Of a stretch of DNA of 64,000 nt, positions 38,221-47,348 are shown one piece after another. Source of the DNA: 9FT-COMBO-48-23 sp963754385 (GTDB taxonomy: Bacteria; Chloroflexota; Dehalococcoidia; GIF9; UBA5629); contig CAVWGE010000002.1 in assembly GCA_963754385.1 (NCBI GenBank), forward strand, positions 1 to 64,000. Direction: 5' to 3'. The notes under the pieces were generated by a model. That model saw nothing but the letters and a program-made list of their open reading frames with translations, did no database searches and had not been told where the DNA came from. Numbering within the stretch: the stretch's first letter is position 1; each line of letters begins with the position of its first letter. Made by a program: the position numbers and the translations under genes.

Positions 38221-38784
38221 CTAACTCTTTATAAAAATACTGACGATTTGTAATAAGAAGCCTGACACAATCACGATGATGCCAACTGTTGCCAGATTTG
38301 GTAAGTTAACCGGAGTATAGGAGAGCACAATTACAGCCAAGCCTAATCCTACCAGTCCGGTCCCGCCTTTGCTTAGAGCCCCCGACAGTGACCTTCCGCG
38401 TTTTTCTCCCATCAATTGGGGGATGCTGGTCACAGCCTGATTCAAAAGGGCACTTTGGGACTTAATTTCACTCGAGTATTGGGTTAGCATGCTCTCCAAG
38501 CCATCTTTAGTTTGGGCAATCTGTGACTTAATATCGCTTGAGTATTGGGCCATCATCTTCCGTAGTGCTTCTTCGGTTCGGGTGAACTGAGATTGTATAT
38601 CTCTCAGCAGCCGCATTCCCCAGCCTATACTTGCTCCACAACTCGGGCAAAATCTAAATGTGGTCTCGACAAGGCTGCCACAAGCCGGACAGGCTATCTG
38701 CAATACTTCGCCACACCTCCCACAGAATTGGTAGCTTATAGCATTCGACGCGCCGCACTTAGGACACAAAATATCCTCTGTCAT
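38221..38784 (-). CDS. Zinc-ribbon protein with coiled coil and two C-terminal membrane helices
   Basis: A 187-residue protein. Two zinc ribbons at the N-terminus (CPKCGASNAISYQFCGRCG and CPACGSLVETTFRFCPSCG) are followed by a helical region with two similar segments (IQSQFTRTEEALRKMMAQYS and IKSQIAQTKDGLESMLTQYS), then two hydrophobic helices (around residues 135-155 and 162-182). It is probably bound to the membrane with the zinc part in the cytoplasm. I recognise no specific function. The gap to the next gene (38785-39000) holds nothing clear. Confidence 0.72.
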   Translation of the reverse strand: MTEDILCPKCGASNAISYQFCGRCGEVLQIACPACGSLVETTFRFCPSCGASIGWGMRLLRDIQSQFTRTEEALRKMMAQYSSDIKSQIAQTKDGLESMLTQYSSEIKSQSALLNQAVTSIPQLMGEKRGRSLSGALSKGGTGLVGLGLAVIVLSYTPVNLPNLATVGIIVIVSGFLLQIVSIFIKS

Positions 38785-39000
38785 CTCACACCTCCCATGC
38801 CTTATTCTTTGCCCGTCAATCCAGTATAAGTTGCACAGGGAAATAATGATGCCTGGCTTCGATTATACACCCACCCAAACCAGAATAGAATACCCTGAAT
38901 TGACTAATACTTATTGTCATCGAAACAGGAGGGGATAACTCTGGGAAGTATACAAAAATACACTAAGGCGGTGCCAGAGCTCTATCTTCAAGCGGTGCGG

Positions 39001-40068
39001 CTAGCTCCGCCTTTTCGCCTTCTTATCCCTGGTCTTGGATGCTGTGGTAGAAACATCAACTATTTTCTTGAAGGGGAATGCTATTCCATCCCCCATCTTG
39101 TCAAGCCCGAACTCGATGTAGTCTGCCACTTTGTCGATTGCCGACGCCAGTCCTCCTGGCTCCTGAGCAATATTTACATCTAAATTTTTCTTCCGCTGCG
39201 AATCCGTCTCAATTGCTACCCCCCTCACCTCACTCCTAACTTCTGAAACGCTTAGCTCCGGTTTTGGAACCATGGGCTCTCTTATCCTACCTTTAATTTC
39301 TTTCTCAACGACGGTGAACTTGCCAGCCGCGTCATTAACTTCTACCTTGTAATCACCGGGCACAGTTCCGAGTGCAATAAATTGCATAGGTAAGCTAGTT
39401 CTCCGGGGCAGGCTCACCATCTCAGCACCCACCACCACACCATTTATCCTCAGGGTAACAGGATAATAATTGTCAACATCACTGTTATTGACCGCTTTAA
39501 ACGAAATGGTTACGCTTTCTCCTGGCTGAGCTTGAGCCGGAGCCGCCTTCAGTTCGCTGATGCTAAAAGGAGCTATAGACATCCGATGAGGCCGAGCTAA
39601 CCTATCTTTCGATTGCGCTTTCATCAAAAGGTCTTCCACCTGTAGCTTTACCTTGGGTGGAACCGCCTCTTCGGCATCCCGCTCGATAGTCTTCTCCTCT
39701 GGTTCAGCATCGGCAATGGTGGCTGTTTCATATACGCCTTCGTCCTGGCACCTGATAGCATCGACGAGAGCAGGTATGGCAAGCCCGCCAATACTAGTCA
39801 GTATCCAGGTGGCTATCCGATGGACGTCACTGCGCTCATCTCTATCCTTGAGCAAGCTGATAAGAGCAGGCACGGCAGATTCGCCGATCTTAACCAAAGC
39901 CGAGGCAGCTACCTGGCGCACATCACTATCGTCGTCTTTGAGTGCCTCTATGAGGGAAGGTACAGCTGGAGCACCAATCTTAACCAACACCTCAAAGGCC
40001 GTCTCTCGAACCTCTGCGCCCTCGCATTTCAGCGCCTCGATATGGTCTTTTATCTCTCCTTGAACCAT
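39001..40068 (-). CDS. HEAT-repeat protein with a CARDB-like domain
   Basis: A 355-residue protein. Three HEAT repeats fill residues 1-110 (VRETAFEVLVKIGAPAVPSL, VRQVAASALVKIGESAVPAL, HRIATWILTSIGGLAIPALV). A linker leads to a CARDB-like beta-sandwich at about 168-255 (FSISELKAAPAQAQPGESVT, FKAVNNSDVDNYYPVTLRIN, PGDYKVEVND). The C-terminus is basic (TRDKKAKRRS). CARDB domains are normally outside the cell, but no signal peptide is present here. The strong site AAGGAGTATAGGGGG fixes the start. The role is probably protein binding or scaffolding (inference). Confidence 0.75.
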   Translation of the reverse strand: MVQGEIKDHIEALKCEGAEVRETAFEVLVKIGAPAVPSLIEALKDDDSDVRQVAASALVKIGESAVPALISLLKDRDERSDVHRIATWILTSIGGLAIPALVDAIRCQDEGVYETATIADAEPEEKTIERDAEEAVPPKVKLQVEDLLMKAQSKDRLARPHRMSIAPFSISELKAAPAQAQPGESVTISFKAVNNSDVDNYYPVTLRINGVVVGAEMVSLPRRTSLPMQFIALGTVPGDYKVEVNDAAGKFTVVEKEIKGRIREPMVPKPELSVSEVRSEVRGVAIETDSQRKKNLDVNIAQEPGGLASAIDKVADYIEFGLDKMGDGIAFPFKKIVDVSTTASKTRDKKAKRRS

Positions 40069-40314
40069 CCCCCTATACTCCTTGTGTGATTCAAGCGATT
40101 AAACCACAATTACGTCGATGCCACCTCCCAAAGCATGAGACAAAAAGGCAGTGGAAACCGTTACAGTGACCAATCCCAGTGCCTTTGCTTCACCTCCATT
40201 TTGTCTAATCCAAATTAAATCATTTATTGACAGGCGCTCATTTCTTGTGTTACACCTTTAATATAATCATATGCTGGTGGTTTGTCAATATGCCAAGGCG
40301 CCAAGCCATAAACC

Positions 40315-40343
40315 TTGACAGCTCGCCTTTGTAGCCGTATTAT
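40315..40343 (+). promoter_or_regulatory. Promoter of the membrane endonuclease/phosphatase gene
   Basis: TTGACA at 40315, 17 bases, TATTAT at 40338, then 26 bases to the ATG at 40370. Apart from this promoter and a second TATAAT at about 40260, the 300-base gap 40069-40369 holds nothing recognisable. Confidence 0.65.
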
Positions 40344-40369
40344 AAATCACCAGAACAAAAGGAGATAGC

Positions 40370-42391
40370 ATGCCACGTAAAGCCAAGGTTATAGCGCAAA
40401 GAGACGGGTTATCCTTATTTACTGAATGGCTAGCAGCTCGACCTTTATTGACCGAGCTAACACTAACCGCAATTACAGTCTTGTTCGGCATGCAGGTGCT
40501 CAGAGTATTGATACCGGGCATGTTCTGGACGCTCGGCAGCCGGATGAGCTTGGGTGCAATTCAACTTGGGCTGATTGGACTCGCCATCTTTCTCATCGGT
40601 GGCTTCCTTGCCGGTCCGTTAGGTCGGCTTGCAGGTAACCGCCGACTGATAGTAATCACCGCAGTCGGACTGGGCGTAATGAGATTATTTATGCAGGTCT
40701 GGTGGGGTGAACCGCTTTTTAATCTAAGCCTGGCAGTAGTAGGAACAATTTTGTTCTTCATTTTTCTGCCAGCCTGCTTCGAAGATGCGCGACTTCGTGG
40801 CGGCCCCGCTATATCCCACTATGCCTTAGGACTTCTGGGCGGGCTGGCGCTGGATATTGCCATCAACGGCGCCTTCGGTACGTATGACACGGTCTGGCAA
40901 ATAGAGCCGCTGCCAGTGCTGCTAACACTAATACTGGTAATTATCCAGCTGGTGCTCCTGCTGGGAATTACACCCACAACCAAGCCTATCTCGACAAAGT
41001 CACGTACCTCCAAAGGAAACGGAATTTCTATGGCGCGGTCATTTACCTGGCTGGCTATCGGCCCATTCCTGTTCCTGGAGCTGGTTGTTTTCCAGAACAT
41101 ACCACGTGTGGCGGCACTAACCGGTTGGTCGCTACCGATAAGCTTCGGGCTGACGCTTCTAGCCCAGCTAGCAGGTCTGGCTGTCGCCGCCTATATTCTG
41201 AGCAAGCCCTGGCGCATGCTCTGGCCCTGGGCAGCAGCCGCCGGTATTCTCCTGCCTGCAGTTCTGGCACTTGGCTACCAAAAACCAGCAGCCTTAATAG
41301 CCCCGATGTTTCTAGTAGGACAAGTGCTGCTATCTATGCTCATAGTAATGGTTTTAATTGGCGTCACCACCAGCACAGGCAAAACACAGCGCTCCGGCGT
41401 CTGGATTGCCAATGGCATCGGCATGGTCCTGTTTCTGGTGCTCATACTTGCCTACTATGCTGTCTACGATATCAGCCTTCCTTACAACAATGTCGCACTG
41501 GAACCAATAGCCGGAGGCATCGTTTCAGCCTGCGCCATATGCGCCTTAATCTTCCGGCAGCAAGAGATAAAAGTTGACCTGAAGCTATGGTTGGCACCAG
41601 TATTTGCTCTGATTCTTCTGATATTGCCTTTGGCTCAAACAATCATGTGGCGGACACCGGCAGCAGTCACCGGCCAGGGCTTTCCAGTAAGCATAATGAC
41701 CTACAATTTGCACAATGGTTTTAACACAAAGGGCAAACTAAATATGGAAGAAATCGCTCAAACTATTGAAAGCAATAATCCCGATATCGTTGCCCTACAA
41801 GAAGTATCAAGAGGCTGGGTAGTCAGTGGCCGAGTAGACATGCTGGCGTGGCTATCTCAGCGATTGCACATGCCATACGTTTTTGGACCAACGGCAGACC
41901 CTTTCTGGGGCAATGCCATATTGAGCCGCTACCCAATACTGGCATATTCAAGGGAGGAACTGCCGCCTCGTGATCTTTTCATACTACGCGGCTTCATCGT
42001 AGCACTGATAGACCTGGGCAACGGTCAGCAAATAAAGGTCATCGACACCCACTTCCACCATCTCGAAGGGCAGACTGATATACGCCAACTCCAATCCGGG
42101 GCTATAATTAACTTTATAAACAGTATTGACAACAACAACATCGTCCTTTTAGGCGACCTCAACGCAGAACCATCTGACCCAGAAATAGCCATGTTGTACC
42201 AGGCTCGCTTCATAGATGCCGCAAAAAAGATGGACCCCGAGTTAGCCTACACTTTTGCCTCAGACAATCCACACCAAAGGATAGACTATATCTGGGTATC
42301 ATTTGACCTCAGAAACAGGATAGGGGATGTCCAGGTACCATTAAGCACTGCCTCTGACCATCTCCCTGTCGTCGCCGTCATAAAAAAGTGA
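40370..42391 (+). CDS. Polytopic membrane protein with C-terminal endonuclease/exonuclease/phosphatase domain
   Basis: A 673-residue two-part protein. Residues 25 to about 430 contain some 12-13 membrane helices. Residues about 440-673 form an endonuclease/exonuclease/phosphatase (DNase I-like) domain with all motifs: IMTYNLHNGF, IVALQEV (metal-binding E), DTHFHHLEGQ, LLGDLNAEPSD, and the catalytic ASDHLPVVAVI. Relatives act on phospholipid or inositol-type phosphates as well as nucleic acids; the membrane part suggests a lipid substrate or an extracytoplasmic place (inference). The ribosome-binding site is AAAAGGAGATAGC. PilT follows 19 bases later on the same strand. Confidence 0.87.
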   Translation: MPRKAKVIAQRDGLSLFTEWLAARPLLTELTLTAITVLFGMQVLRVLIPGMFWTLGSRMSLGAIQLGLIGLAIFLIGGFLAGPLGRLAGNRRLIVITAVGLGVMRLFMQVWWGEPLFNLSLAVVGTILFFIFLPACFEDARLRGGPAISHYALGLLGGLALDIAINGAFGTYDTVWQIEPLPVLLTLILVIIQLVLLLGITPTTKPISTKSRTSKGNGISMARSFTWLAIGPFLFLELVVFQNIPRVAALTGWSLPISFGLTLLAQLAGLAVAAYILSKPWRMLWPWAAAAGILLPAVLALGYQKPAALIAPMFLVGQVLLSMLIVMVLIGVTTSTGKTQRSGVWIANGIGMVLFLVLILAYYAVYDISLPYNNVALEPIAGGIVSACAICALIFRQQEIKVDLKLWLAPVFALILLILPLAQTIMWRTPAAVTGQGFPVSIMTYNLHNGFNTKGKLNMEEIAQTIESNNPDIVALQEVSRGWVVSGRVDMLAWLSQRLHMPYVFGPTADPFWGNAILSRYPILAYSREELPPRDLFILRGFIVALIDLGNGQQIKVIDTHFHHLEGQTDIRQLQSGAIINFINSIDNNNIVLLGDLNAEPSDPEIAMLYQARFIDAAKKMDPELAYTFASDNPHQRIDYIWVSFDLRNRIGDVQVPLSTASDHLPVVAVIKK

Positions 42392-42410
42392 ATCTCGCGG
42401 AGGTGCAATT

Positions 42411-43490
42411 ATGGACATACATGAGCTTCTCACGCTAATGGTAGAAAGAAAGGCTTCAGACCTGCATCTAAGGGTGCCAAGCCCACCGGTGTTGCGCATT
42501 GATGGTAATCTTATACCACAAGAAGATTTGCCACCGGTCACAGTCAATGATGTTGAACTGGCGTTTGAACAAATTAGCACTGCAGAACAAAGGGATCGTT
42601 TCCACCTAGAGAAAGAGCTGGACTTTGCCTACAGTGTACCGAGTTTAGCTAGATTCCGGGTGAACGTCATGCGGCAAAGGGGGTCACTAAGCCTTGCCTT
42701 ACGCATGGTGCCCTTCGAAGCCTTAACAATTGACGAGTTGGGATTGCCTGAGATTTGTAAGGAGCTTATTCTCAAGCCACGAGGGCTCATCCTGGTCACT
42801 GGCCCAACCGGCAGTGGTAAATCCACCACCATGGCTGCTATGATTCGTCACCTCAATTCGAACACCGCTCGCAACGTAATTACCATCGAGGACCCAATTG
42901 AGTACTTACACCGCAATGTCAAATGTCTAATCGCCCAACGAGAGCTTGGGCAGGATACCAAATCTTTTGACATCGCATTAATTCACGCTCTCCGGCACGA
43001 TCCGGACGTCATTATAGTTGGTGAGCTCAGAGATATTGAAACCGTATCGACGGCGATGAGGGCTGCTGAAACCGGGCATCTGGTGATGGGCACATTGCAC
43101 ACAACCGATGCCCCTCAAACCGTTGACCGCATAATCGACCTATTCACACCCGGCCAGCAAACTCAAATCAGATTACAGTTCTCACAAATAATAGAGGCCG
43201 TATTATCACAGACCCTGCTACCGAAGGCCGAGGGCAAAGGAAGAGTAGGCGTCTTTGAAATTATGACTGGCAGTACTGCGGTTAGAAATCTCATCCGAGA
43301 AGGTAAAACCTTTGAGCTACACAGTGTGATGCAGATCAGCAGTGGCGAAGGCATGCAAACCCTTGACCAATCACTAGCTGACTTAGTGAGAAAGAGAATA
43401 GTCACTTTAGAAGAAGCTAAGATGAGGAGCAGTCATCCAGAGCGCTTGAAGAAACTGATAGAATTTCAACACGGCACCGCCAAGCACTAG
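42411..43490 (+). CDS. pilT: Type IV pilus retraction ATPase PilT
   Basis: PilT is the hexameric ATPase that depolymerises type IV pili for twitching and DNA uptake. The 359 residues show an N-terminal PAS-like region (MVERKASDLHLRVPSPPVLR), Walker A GPTGSGKSTTMAAMIRHL, the Asp box ITIEDPIEYLH, Walker B VIIVGELRDIETVSTAMRAA and the His box ETGHLVMGTLHTTDAPQTVD. The C-terminal MEEAKMRSSHPERL-like end is also normal. The ribosome-binding site is GCGGAGGTGCAATT. No other pilus gene is nearby. With YifB/ComM and ComF also in the window, natural transformation is possible but not shown. Confidence 0.95.
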   Translation: MDIHELLTLMVERKASDLHLRVPSPPVLRIDGNLIPQEDLPPVTVNDVELAFEQISTAEQRDRFHLEKELDFAYSVPSLARFRVNVMRQRGSLSLALRMVPFEALTIDELGLPEICKELILKPRGLILVTGPTGSGKSTTMAAMIRHLNSNTARNVITIEDPIEYLHRNVKCLIAQRELGQDTKSFDIALIHALRHDPDVIIVGELRDIETVSTAMRAAETGHLVMGTLHTTDAPQTVDRIIDLFTPGQQTQIRLQFSQIIEAVLSQTLLPKAEGKGRVGVFEIMTGSTAVRNLIREGKTFELHSVMQISSGEGMQTLDQSLADLVRKRIVTLEEAKMRSSHPERLKKLIEFQHGTAKH

Positions 43491-43520
43491 ACAGGTCTAA
43501 GAACCTGTCCCTGCATTTAC
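43489..43520. repeat. Palindrome of the ACAGGTCT/ACCTGT type after pilT
   Basis: AGACAGGTCTAAGAACCTGT then CCCTGCATT resembles the palindrome at 2442-2464 (ACAGGTCTAAAGACCTGTACC). It sits between convergent genes and could stop transcription from either side. Confidence 0.45.
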
Positions 43521-43602
43521 TTCAACATGAAAAGGATGTAGATACGTTTTCTTTCGTCGTTACAGGTGTCACAATAACGAGGAGCGTTGTTCGACAATAT
43601 CG

Positions 43603-45669
43603 TCATCCCGTGTTCCCCTTATCAAGCCGTGCCGCCAGCAGCTCAGCTATATCCATGGCCTTAAGCGATTCTTCCACCGCTTTTGCCTTAATAGCATCTT
43701 CGAACATCTGCAAACAATAGGGACAAGCCGTGGCTACTATACCAGCTTTGGTCTCAATCACATGCTCAATGCGCTCCTCACTGATACGCTTGCCGATGCG
43801 CTCCTCCATCCAGTAGCGCCCACCCCCGCCACCACAACAAAATCCATTCCGCCGACTGCGCTTCATCTCCAGCAGTCGAGATGGTGAGATGCTGGCCAAA
43901 ACCTGTCTCGGAGCCTCATAGATATCATTGTGCCTGCCCAGATAACAAGAATCGTGGTAAGTTAACTTGCCATCGCTCATCGAAGCCGGTTTAATCTTAC
44001 CCTGCTTAAGCAGTTCAGCAATAAGCTGTGTATGATGGACAACCTCAAATTCACCGCCGAACTGAGGGTACTCATTCTTAATGGTGTTAAAACAATGCGG
44101 ACATGTAGTGACTATCTTTTTTATGTGGTAGTTCTTGAATAGCTCGATATTCTTCATCGCCTGCATCTGGAACAGATACTCGTTACCCAGCCTTCTTGCC
44201 GGCTCACCGCAGCAAGTCTCCTCAGGACCGAGTATGGCAAAATTAACACCGGCAGCTTTCAATATCTTGCCTACAGCTACGGCTACCTTCATACTCCTGT
44301 CTTCCAAAGCCGCGGCACAACCGACATAATATACTAAATCAACATTGCTATCCTCAGACAGATGTTTGACATCCAATCCACTCGTCCAGTCAGTCCTGGT
44401 AAGGGTAGTCCCTCTGCAGCTATGGCCTCTGGTCTCAATGCATCTCAAGGCAGCCTCACCGGTCTCAGGTATCTTAGCCTGCTCCAAGACCAGGCTGCGG
44501 CGCATGTCAATAATCTTATCGATATGCTCAATGAAGACAGGACATATTTCCTGACAAGCACGGCAGGTAGTGCATGCCCAAAGCTCATCCTCAACTATCA
44601 CCTCTCCAATCAAAGCCTTAATTCCACCACCATCGGTAGGAGTAGCCACTTTGGCAGCTAACAAGGCACTGCTCCTGTCGAGTAAATGGGTTTTCAAGTC
44701 CTGTATTACCTTACGCGGAGACAAAGGCTTACCTGTAAGATAAGCCGGGCATCTGTCCTGACACCTGCCACAGTCAGTGCAGGCATCCAGATCCAAGAGC
44801 TGCTTCCAGGTGAAATCTTCTATCTTACTCACACCGAAAGTCTCGGCTTCCTCGATATTAATCGGCGCCAACGCCCCTTTGGGTCGGGACGACCTGAAGA
44901 AAACGTTAACCGGAGACACAATGATGTGGGTTAGCTTATCAAACGAAAGACAGACGTAGAAAATAGCGCCTAATGCCAGGGCAGCATGAAACCACCATAA
45001 GCCTATATACCAGGCTAACCTGGCGCTTTCCGGCAAGCCAGCGAACAGGCTGGCCACAAAGTAGCCGCCAAAGGCCCATCTCGACCACTCCGGATGACTG
45101 AAAAATTCAGGCTGAGACAAGCCGTCAGGAGTAGCTATGAGCATACGGAAACCCTCAATAAAAAAGCCGGTAATTACAACGACAAAGATCAAAGTTAGAA
45201 CAACGGTATTGTCCAGCACAGTATTCAGCCTCTCCGGCTTCTGGATATACCGGCGAACCACGGCCATGATGACACCAGCCAGCATCATTACCCCGCCTGC
45301 ATCAAGCGCAAAGCTAAGGCCAAGATAAACATTCCCGCTTATAAAATGAAACACATAATGGTCTATAACGTCGAGAGCCGTTCCAACCAGCAAAATACCG
45401 GCACCGGCAAAAATAAGAAAATGCATTATCCCGGGATAAGGTTCGCGGAAGAATCGCCTATGAAAAAGGCCATCAACTACCCCAACAACTATAAAATCCC
45501 AGATTCTCTTACCCGGATTATCCCATCTCTTATCAGACTTGCCGACCGCCCATAGGCGAGCACGCTTATATATGGCGTATATAAAAATTCCCAGAGCGGC
45601 TGCACCTAGCAGATACAAGATAAGAGGTCCAAAAGATATGTTCCAGAAAATTTCACGAAACGCCTCCAT
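43603..45669 (-). CDS. Membrane-anchored heterodisulfide reductase-like Fe-S protein
   Basis: A 688-residue protein joining a membrane cytochrome-like part to an HdrD-like part. Residues 1-265 contain about six helices in a NarI/HdrE-like arrangement with several histidines (HFLIFAGAG, DHYVFH, WFHAALAL) that may bind haem. Two 4Fe-4S motifs follow (CTDCGRCQDRCP and CTTCRACQEICP), then two CCG domains (GCAAALED ... ETCCGEPARRLGN ... CPHC, and DSCYLGRHN ... FCCGGGGGRYW ... CPYC). It should move electrons between the quinone or haem side and a thiol/disulfide or ferredoxin partner. The natural partner is unknown; no hdrA or electron-transfer flavoprotein gene lies beside it. Confidence 0.92.
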   Translation of the reverse strand: MEAFREIFWNISFGPLILYLLGAAALGIFIYAIYKRARLWAVGKSDKRWDNPGKRIWDFIVVGVVDGLFHRRFFREPYPGIMHFLIFAGAGILLVGTALDVIDHYVFHFISGNVYLGLSFALDAGGVMMLAGVIMAVVRRYIQKPERLNTVLDNTVVLTLIFVVVITGFFIEGFRMLIATPDGLSQPEFFSHPEWSRWAFGGYFVASLFAGLPESARLAWYIGLWWFHAALALGAIFYVCLSFDKLTHIIVSPVNVFFRSSRPKGALAPINIEEAETFGVSKIEDFTWKQLLDLDACTDCGRCQDRCPAYLTGKPLSPRKVIQDLKTHLLDRSSALLAAKVATPTDGGGIKALIGEVIVEDELWACTTCRACQEICPVFIEHIDKIIDMRRSLVLEQAKIPETGEAALRCIETRGHSCRGTTLTRTDWTSGLDVKHLSEDSNVDLVYYVGCAAALEDRSMKVAVAVGKILKAAGVNFAILGPEETCCGEPARRLGNEYLFQMQAMKNIELFKNYHIKKIVTTCPHCFNTIKNEYPQFGGEFEVVHHTQLIAELLKQGKIKPASMSDGKLTYHDSCYLGRHNDIYEAPRQVLASISPSRLLEMKRSRRNGFCCGGGGGRYWMEERIGKRISEERIEHVIETKAGIVATACPYCLQMFEDAIKAKAVEESLKAMDIAELLAARLDKGNTG

Positions 45670-45705
45670 ATTTGTTCGCTCCTCTTCTTATGTGTTTATT
45701 TGGAC

Positions 45706-46560
45706 TTAATGCTGTTTCAGCAGCTCTAAACTATGCTTGTCAGCCAGGGCAAGCAGCCTCTCCACAGACTGAGCCGGAGCCAGCGCCCCCCCAATCATGA
45801 CCTCAAAGCCATCACCAAAGGCATGGTAATCGGTACCGCCAGTGGGGATAAGGTTATACTGTTTAGCGACCTTCAGTAGCTTAGCGATAACATCTGAACT
45901 GTAGCCGCGATAATAAACCTCGATGCCGATTAATCCAACCGCCTTCAACTTTGGAACAAGCTCATTTAAACCACCGATATCTGCCGGGTGAGCCAAGACG
46001 GGCAAGCCCTGAGCATCTGTAATCAGCTTAACTGCTTCAACCGGAAGCAATTTGTACCGTTCTACATAGGCAGGACCATTGTGACCGATGTATTTGTCGA
46101 AAGCTTCCTTCTCTGAACTAACATAACCTTTCTCGAACAACGCCTTCGCTACATGAGGCCTGCCTATAGACCCGCCTTGAGCCAGCTCAAGCACTCGTTC
46201 CCACTCAATATTCATGCCCAGTTTGCTCAGCTTGGCAACCATCCGCTGTCCCCGCTCCCGCCGTGAATCGCGCAATCTCCGTAAAGCAACAGCCAATTTT
46301 CCGTCAGTATAATCAATGAAATAGCCCAAAACATGAACCTCACCATGAGGAACGTCAGTATTAATCTCCACGCCTGGTATAACCATAAGCGAAGGAAAAG
46401 CCTCTGCAGCGGCTAAAGCAGGTCTAACGCCGTCTATGCTGTCATGGTCGGTAATAGCAATAACGTCAAGCCCCACCTTTACCGCCAGAGAGACAATTTC
46501 CTTAGGTTCCAGACGCCCATCAGAGGCAGTAGTGTGCAAATGCAGATCAGCCTTCATCAC
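45706..46560 (-). CDS. PHP-domain phosphoesterase
   Basis: A 284-residue PHP-family metalloenzyme like the 3',5'-nucleoside bisphosphate phosphatase/RNase AM group. Metal-binding motifs are ADLHLHTTASDG, ITDHDSIDG, PGVEINTD, HVLGYF, RPHVAKALFEKGY, LAHPADIGG and GTDYHAFG. It would remove phosphate from short RNA or from nucleotide bisphosphates; the exact substrate is an inference. The ATG overlaps the ymdB-like gene by 14 bases, so the two are cotranscribed with rny upstream. Confidence 0.9.
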   Translation of the reverse strand: MMKADLHLHTTASDGRLEPKEIVSLAVKVGLDVIAITDHDSIDGVRPALAAAEAFPSLMVIPGVEINTDVPHGEVHVLGYFIDYTDGKLAVALRRLRDSRRERGQRMVAKLSKLGMNIEWERVLELAQGGSIGRPHVAKALFEKGYVSSEKEAFDKYIGHNGPAYVERYKLLPVEAVKLITDAQGLPVLAHPADIGGLNELVPKLKAVGLIGIEVYYRGYSSDVIAKLLKVAKQYNLIPTGGTDYHAFGDGFEVMIGGALAPAQSVERLLALADKHSLELLKQH

Positions 46561-47323
46561 CCTCTCTTAGTTGTATCCGCTGTATGCTTACAGCTTTTCC
46601 ACTAGCTTCATCTACATCGACTAACACCGCGTCGAAGGAGACAGCCCCTTCGCCTACAAAAAAGCGATGAGGCATGCCAGTAAGAAAACTACGAATTGCT
46701 GATTCAATATCGACACCGATGACGGAATCAACAGGGCCAACCATACCTACATCTGTAACATAAGCAGTACCCTTGGGCAAAATAGAGGCATCTGCTGTAC
46801 CCACATGGGTATGCGTACCAAGCACCGCACTGACTCGACCATCAAGATACCTTCCCATAGCCACTTTCTCTGAAGTAGCTTCAGCATGAAAATCAACAAT
46901 TATAACCTTACTATCAGTCTTAATTTCCGAAAGCAAACTGTCTATAGCCCTGAAAGGACAATCAAATCCGCCAATAAAAACGCGTCCTATCAGATTGACT
47001 ATTAAGACACCTTTTACCTCCAGAAAACCACGGCCCGGCGCACCGGGTGGGAAATTCAAAGGGCGAATAATAGGCAACTCACCGTCCAGATAAGGAATAA
47101 TCTCCTTCTTAGCCCATACATGATTCCCTGTAGTTAACACATCAATGCCGTAGTCAAAAAGCTCTCTGGCAGTGTCTGGCGTAATGCCAATGCCTCCAGC
47201 GGAATTCTCGCCATTTGCTATAACAAGACCAATCTCATAATCATGACACAGGCCTGGTAGAAATTTCCGCACTGCTCTCCTGCCAGGCCTGCCAACTGCG
47301 TCACCTATCATTAATATACGCAA
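46547..47323 (-). CDS. YmdB-family metallophosphoesterase
   Basis: A 258-residue member of the TIGR00282/YmdB family, a calcineurin-like phosphodiesterase that in Bacillus hydrolyses 2',3'-cyclic nucleotides and affects late gene expression. Motifs: MRILMIGDAVGRPGRRAVRK, ANGENSAGGIGIT, TTGNHVWAKKEI, VDFHAEATSEKVAMG and GTHTHVGTADASIL. The gene order rny-ymdB is widely conserved and is found here (26 bases between). The partner is RNase Y, so a role in RNA turnover is likely. Confidence 0.93.
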   Translation of the reverse strand: MRILMIGDAVGRPGRRAVRKFLPGLCHDYEIGLVIANGENSAGGIGITPDTARELFDYGIDVLTTGNHVWAKKEIIPYLDGELPIIRPLNFPPGAPGRGFLEVKGVLIVNLIGRVFIGGFDCPFRAIDSLLSEIKTDSKVIIVDFHAEATSEKVAMGRYLDGRVSAVLGTHTHVGTADASILPKGTAYVTDVGMVGPVDSVIGVDIESAIRSFLTGMPHRFFVGEGAVSFDAVLVDVDEASGKAVSIQRIQLREGDEG

Positions 47324-47348
47324 TAGTGCTCCCTATATTGACTAGTTA

